The notes under the pieces are model-generated. The model was not told where the DNA came from. It did no database searches and saw nothing but the letters and a program-made list of their open reading frames with translations. From Clostridiales bacterium (GTDB taxonomy: Bacteria; Bacillota; Clostridia; Oscillospirales; Acutalibacteraceae): a stretch of 8,200 bases of DNA. Each line of letters opens with the position of its first letter. Position 1 is the stretch's first letter. The DNA lies in NCBI GenBank assembly GCA_019416395.1, contig DXXH01000032.1, forward strand, positions 7,685 through 15,884, written 5' to 3'. Both the position numbers and the translations under genes were made by a program. This document shows, one piece after another, positions 5,563 through 8,200 of the stretch.

Positions 5563-6690
5563 ATGAAGCTGTTCCACACCTCTGACTGGCATTTGGGCCG
5601 TATGCTCTATGGCCGCAGCCTTTTAGAGGATCAACGGTGGTTTTTAAACCAGGTGTTCCTTCCCGCAGTGGAGCGGGAACGCCCTGCCTGCGTACTGATC
5701 GCGGGGGATATTTACGACCGGCAGATCCCCCCTACGGAAGCCATACGATTATTCGACGCTACCCTGTCCCGGCTGATGGAACTGGGGACAAAAGTATGCG
5801 TCATTTCCGGAAACCACGACGGGGCCGACCGCATCACCCTGATGAAAAGCGCCTTGCGGAAAAGTGGGGTGTATTTTGCCACAGAGCTTTCCGACGCTTT
5901 TACCCCGGTGGTCTTGGAAGAGGACGGGCAAACGCTCCAGCTGTTTTTGCTCCCCTATTTTGACACATCCCAGGCCCGGGACTTTCTCAAAGACGATAGC
6001 CTGCGAGGGGAAGGGGCCTGCACCCAGGCGCTTTTGGAAAAGCTGACACCTTTGTTTCTGCCGGGAGCAGGCCATGTATTGGTATCCCATTGTTTTGCGG
6101 CGGGAAGCCAGACTTCCGATTCAGAAAGCATGGTGTTTGTAGGCGGCAGCGGCCAAGTCTCCCCCACCCTATTCGCCCCCTTTGACTACGCCGCATTGGG
6201 ACACCTTCACGGCCCACAGAAAGCCGGGGAAAAAGGGCGGTATTCCGGTTCCCCCGTGAAATACTCCGTGGACGAGGAACACCAAAAGAAAGGCTATGTC
6301 CAGCTGGAATGGAACGGGGTGGAAATGCTTCAGGAATTCATACCCTGCACCCCCCGTCGGGACGTACGCCGGATTGAGGGGCTTTTTGTGGACTTGTTCC
6401 GGGAAGGCCAAACCACCCCCTGTGAAGATTACGTGGAACTTGTGCTTCAGGACAAGGCTCCCGTGCTGCTAGCAGCGGAACGGCTGCGCCCCTTCTATCC
6501 CAATTTGCTGATAGTGAGCAACCCCTGGACCGCCGCCGGAGTCACCGGGGAACGGGCCGCTCAATTAAAGGGCCAGGACGAGCTGACGGTGTTTTCTTCC
6601 TTCCTGCAGGAAGTGTGCAAGCTGGAACCCACTCCCCAGGATCAAGAGCTGTTCCAGGAAATCCTAACCAGCGTCCAGGGGGAACCGTAA
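5563..6690 (+). CDS. sbcD: Exonuclease subunit SbcD (Mre11-type metallophosphoesterase)
   Basis: The product is 375 residues, near the family's usual 380-400. All five metallophosphoesterase motifs that bind the two metal ions are present: 'SDWHLG' (Asp8, His10), 'GDIYD' (48-52, Asp49), 'GNHD' (83-86), 'VSHCF' with His176, and 'GHLHG' (His214, His216). After the catalytic domain, 'YSGSPVKYSVDE' and the C-terminal third match the SbcD capping and SbcC-binding region. From family knowledge, SbcD is the Mn-dependent nuclease partner of SbcC. The complex cleaves DNA hairpins and protein-blocked ends and processes double-strand breaks in the cytoplasm. It is followed 31 bases later by sbcC on the same strand, the normal operon arrangement. 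It is divergent from the carboxypeptidase gene across 224 bases. Confidence 0.97.
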   Translation: MKLFHTSDWHLGRMLYGRSLLEDQRWFLNQVFLPAVERERPACVLIAGDIYDRQIPPTEAIRLFDATLSRLMELGTKVCVISGNHDGADRITLMKSALRKSGVYFATELSDAFTPVVLEEDGQTLQLFLLPYFDTSQARDFLKDDSLRGEGACTQALLEKLTPLFLPGAGHVLVSHCFAAGSQTSDSESMVFVGGSGQVSPTLFAPFDYAALGHLHGPQKAGEKGRYSGSPVKYSVDEEHQKKGYVQLEWNGVEMLQEFIPCTPRRDVRRIEGLFVDLFREGQTTPCEDYVELVLQDKAPVLLAAERLRPFYPNLLIVSNPWTAAGVTGERAAQLKGQDELTVFSSFLQEVCKLEPTPQDQELFQEILTSVQGEP

Positions 6691-6706
6691 ATGGCCTATC
6701 ACATGG

Positions 6707-6713
6707 AAAGGAG
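6707..6713 (+). promoter_or_regulatory. Ribosome binding site of sbcC
   Basis: AAAGGAG lies 8 bases before the ATG at 6722. The 31-base gap after sbcD holds nothing else that I recognise. An ATG at 6691 directly after the sbcD stop is in another frame that soon ends. Confidence 0.75.
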
Positions 6714-6721
6714 AAGGTGCC

Positions 6722-8200
6722 ATGCGTCCATTACGCCTGCTGCTACAGGCCTTCGGACCTTATCTTGAAAAAACGGAACTGGATCTGACCCAGTTTGAGG
6801 AAACAGGGCTGTTTCTGATCTCCGGACCTACAGGCGGGGGCAAAACTTCCCTGTTGGACGCCATGTGCTTCGCGCTTTACTGCAAAGCCACTGGCGGAAG
6901 GCGGAGCTTTGAGGGAATGCGCTGCATGAGCGCCCCAGAGGAATTGCCCACCTTGGTGGAATTGGACTTTTCCCTGCAAGAGGAAACTTACCGGTTCCGC
7001 CGCAGCCAGTACACCCACATAAACCGCAACACGAAAAAGCCTGAACTCCGGGAGACCCACGAGTGCTTCCGCCTGGAAAAAGGGGAATTCCAGCTTTTGG
7101 AAAGCGGCAGTGAAAGCGCCATTCGCCGCCGGGCAGAAGAGTTGCTACATTTGACTTGCGAACAGTTTTCCCAAGTGATCGTCCTTCCCCAAGGGGAATT
7201 TTTAAAGCTTCTCCGAGCCAACTCCACCGACAAAGGAGAAATGCTGAAAACATTATTTTCCGCTGGGGTATGGCGGGCGGTTACCGACCGGTTCCATCAG
7301 CGGGAACGGGAGCTGGAAGATCAGGGAAAACAGCTCACAGCCATGCGGGAATCCCTGCTGCAAAAAGAAGGGACAGAAACCACCCAAGCGCTGGAACAAA
7401 AGGCTTTCGCCTTGACCCAGCGGGAAAAGCAGCTCCGGACGGAAAGCGAACAGGGAACCAAAGAACTGGAAAAGGAAGAATCCCTTCTTCAAGCGGCCGA
7501 AACCTACGCCCGGTTGGACAGCGCCAGGACAGAAGCGGCCAAAACCCTGGAAAAAGCGGAGCAAACCTGGAAAGATCTGGAGCAACAGGCGCCCCAGATC
7601 CAAAAGAAGCGCAACGATGCCCAAAAGCTTCGGGAGCAGGCCGTATCCCTGGCCCAGGAAGGCGCCAGACTGGCCGAACAAAAAGAAGAACTGCTGCGGG
7701 CCCAAGGGGCGGAAAAGCAGGCGATTTCCACCCGGAAACTGGCGGAAGAACAGAAAAAGGCCTTGGACGATTTCATACGCCAGGGACAAACTCTGGCCCA
7801 GCGCATGGAAAAGGGCCGGGCCTTTGTAAAAACTTGTGAGGAAGGGGCCGCCAGGCTCCCCCAGCTTCTGGAACGCCGGCAAGCCTTGGAAAAGCTGACT
7901 GCCGCCTGGAAGGAATTGGACCTGCGAGCCCACCGGAAACAGGAAGCGGAGCAGGCGCTGGCCGCCAGCGAACAGCTGTCCCAGCAAAAACGGCTTTTGC
8001 TGGAAACGGTGACCCAGCGGCTGGAACATCAGGAAGAGCTGAGGCGGCGCAACGCGGCTTTGGACCTTTCCCACGCTTTGCGGGAAGGGGAACCCTGTCC
8101 GGTATGCGGCTCCTGTTCTCACCCCGCCCCCGCTCAGGGTGAAGAAACCCTGCTGGACCCCAAACAGGCAGAGGCCCTGCGGAAAGAAGAGAAATCTGCC
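6722..8200 (+). CDS. sbcC: Exonuclease ATPase subunit SbcC (Rad50-type), N-terminal half
   Basis: The frame is open from the ATG to the right edge, giving 493 codons. The family is usually around 1000 residues or more, so the C-terminal half with the signature and Walker B motifs is outside. The start 'MRPLRLLLQAFGPY' is the standard SbcC opening. Walker A is 'GPTGGGKT' (35-42, Lys41), where a Gly replaces the more common Ala. The Q-loop is 'VLPQGEFLKLL' (Gln157 by codon count). From about residue 190, long Glu/Gln/Lys/Ala/Leu-rich heptad-like stretches form the ascending coiled coil. Near the edge, 'GEPCPVCGSCSHPAP' supplies the zinc-hook CxxC (Cys459, Cys462) at the coiled-coil apex, with an additional Cys465. 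From family knowledge, ATP binding closes the SbcC head dimer and controls SbcD nuclease access to DNA, while two hooks join through zinc. It is co-transcribed with sbcD. Confidence 0.96.
   Translation, partial: MRPLRLLLQAFGPYLEKTELDLTQFEETGLFLISGPTGGGKTSLLDAMCFALYCKATGGRRSFEGMRCMSAPEELPTLVELDFSLQEETYRFRRSQYTHINRNTKKPELRETHECFRLEKGEFQLLESGSESAIRRRAEELLHLTCEQFSQVIVLPQGEFLKLLRANSTDKGEMLKTLFSAGVWRAVTDRFHQRERELEDQGKQLTAMRESLLQKEGTETTQALEQKAFALTQREKQLRTESEQGTKELEKEESLLQAAETYARLDSARTEAAKTLEKAEQTWKDLEQQAPQIQKKRNDAQKLREQAVSLAQEGARLAEQKEELLRAQGAEKQAISTRKLAEEQKKALDDFIRQGQTLAQRMEKGRAFVKTCEEGAARLPQLLERRQALEKLTAAWKELDLRAHRKQEAEQALAASEQLSQQKRLLLETVTQRLEHQEELRRRNAALDLSHALREGEPCPVCGSCSHPAPAQGEETLLDPKQAEALRKEEKSA

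Noticed and set aside
7156..7839. 227-codon plus-strand frame inside sbcC
   Set aside because: It is shifted relative to the conserved SbcC frame. The Arg/Gly/Pro-rich translation is typical of out-of-frame GC-rich coding DNA.
7253..8122. 289-codon open frame on the minus strand opposite sbcC
   Set aside because: Its Phe/Leu/Gln/Gly-rich translation is the mirror of Glu/Ala/Gln-rich coiled-coil codons. It lacks any recognisable family and lies wholly within sbcC, which is well supported.
1..8200. A new defence, mobile or secondary-metabolite system
   Set aside because: All genes fall in known housekeeping families. No integrase, transposase, toxin-antitoxin pair, att-like repeat or abrupt composition change was seen.

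Overview
The window reads as a chromosomal housekeeping segment from a Gram-positive, low-oxygen-type Firmicute. Clostridia, perhaps an Oscillospirales/Ruminococcaceae-like gut lineage, is my best guess. The reasons are the fakA...recG neighbourhood (in Bacillus subtilis yloV and recG lie in one cluster), strong AAGGAGG-type ribosome binding sites, a membrane-anchored D-Ala-D-Ala carboxypeptidase of Gram-positive type, and moderately GC-rich DNA that looks alike from gene to gene. The genus cannot be fixed from sequence alone. No mobile element, CRISPR array, rRNA or tRNA was seen.

Layout. (1) Positions 1-845 hold the C-terminal half of a FakA/YloV fatty-acid kinase, whose start lies off the left edge. 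A clean intrinsic terminator follows at 937-970. (2) About 30 bases past that hairpin begins a small P-loop kinase-like protein (1001-1546). It overlaps by 17 bases the start of a complete recG (1530-3569), so the two are probably translated together. (3) A hairpin cluster (3600-3696) separates recG from a convergent minus-strand gene (3695-5338). That gene encodes a secreted, membrane-anchored penicillin-binding-protein-5-type D,D-carboxypeptidase. A Ser/Asp/Glu-rich insertion built of 20-residue tandem repeats sits inside its catalytic domain. (4) A 224-base divergent intergenic region (5339-5562) precedes sbcD (5563-6690) and sbcC (from 6722, running off the right edge just after the zinc-hook CxxC motif).

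How the genes work together. RecG remodels stalled forks and Holliday junctions, and SbcCD cuts hairpins and blocked DNA ends, so two of the three transcription units carry genome-maintenance functions. FakA (phospholipid precursor supply) and the carboxypeptidase (peptidoglycan trimming) are envelope functions. The P-loop protein has no defined role.

I found no evidence for a novel multi-gene system: every substantial gene falls in a known family. The most unusual item is the repeat-built low-complexity insertion in the carboxypeptidase. Next are the terminator placed directly before the kinase-recG pair and a strongly SD-equipped alternative reading frame that runs through that terminator.
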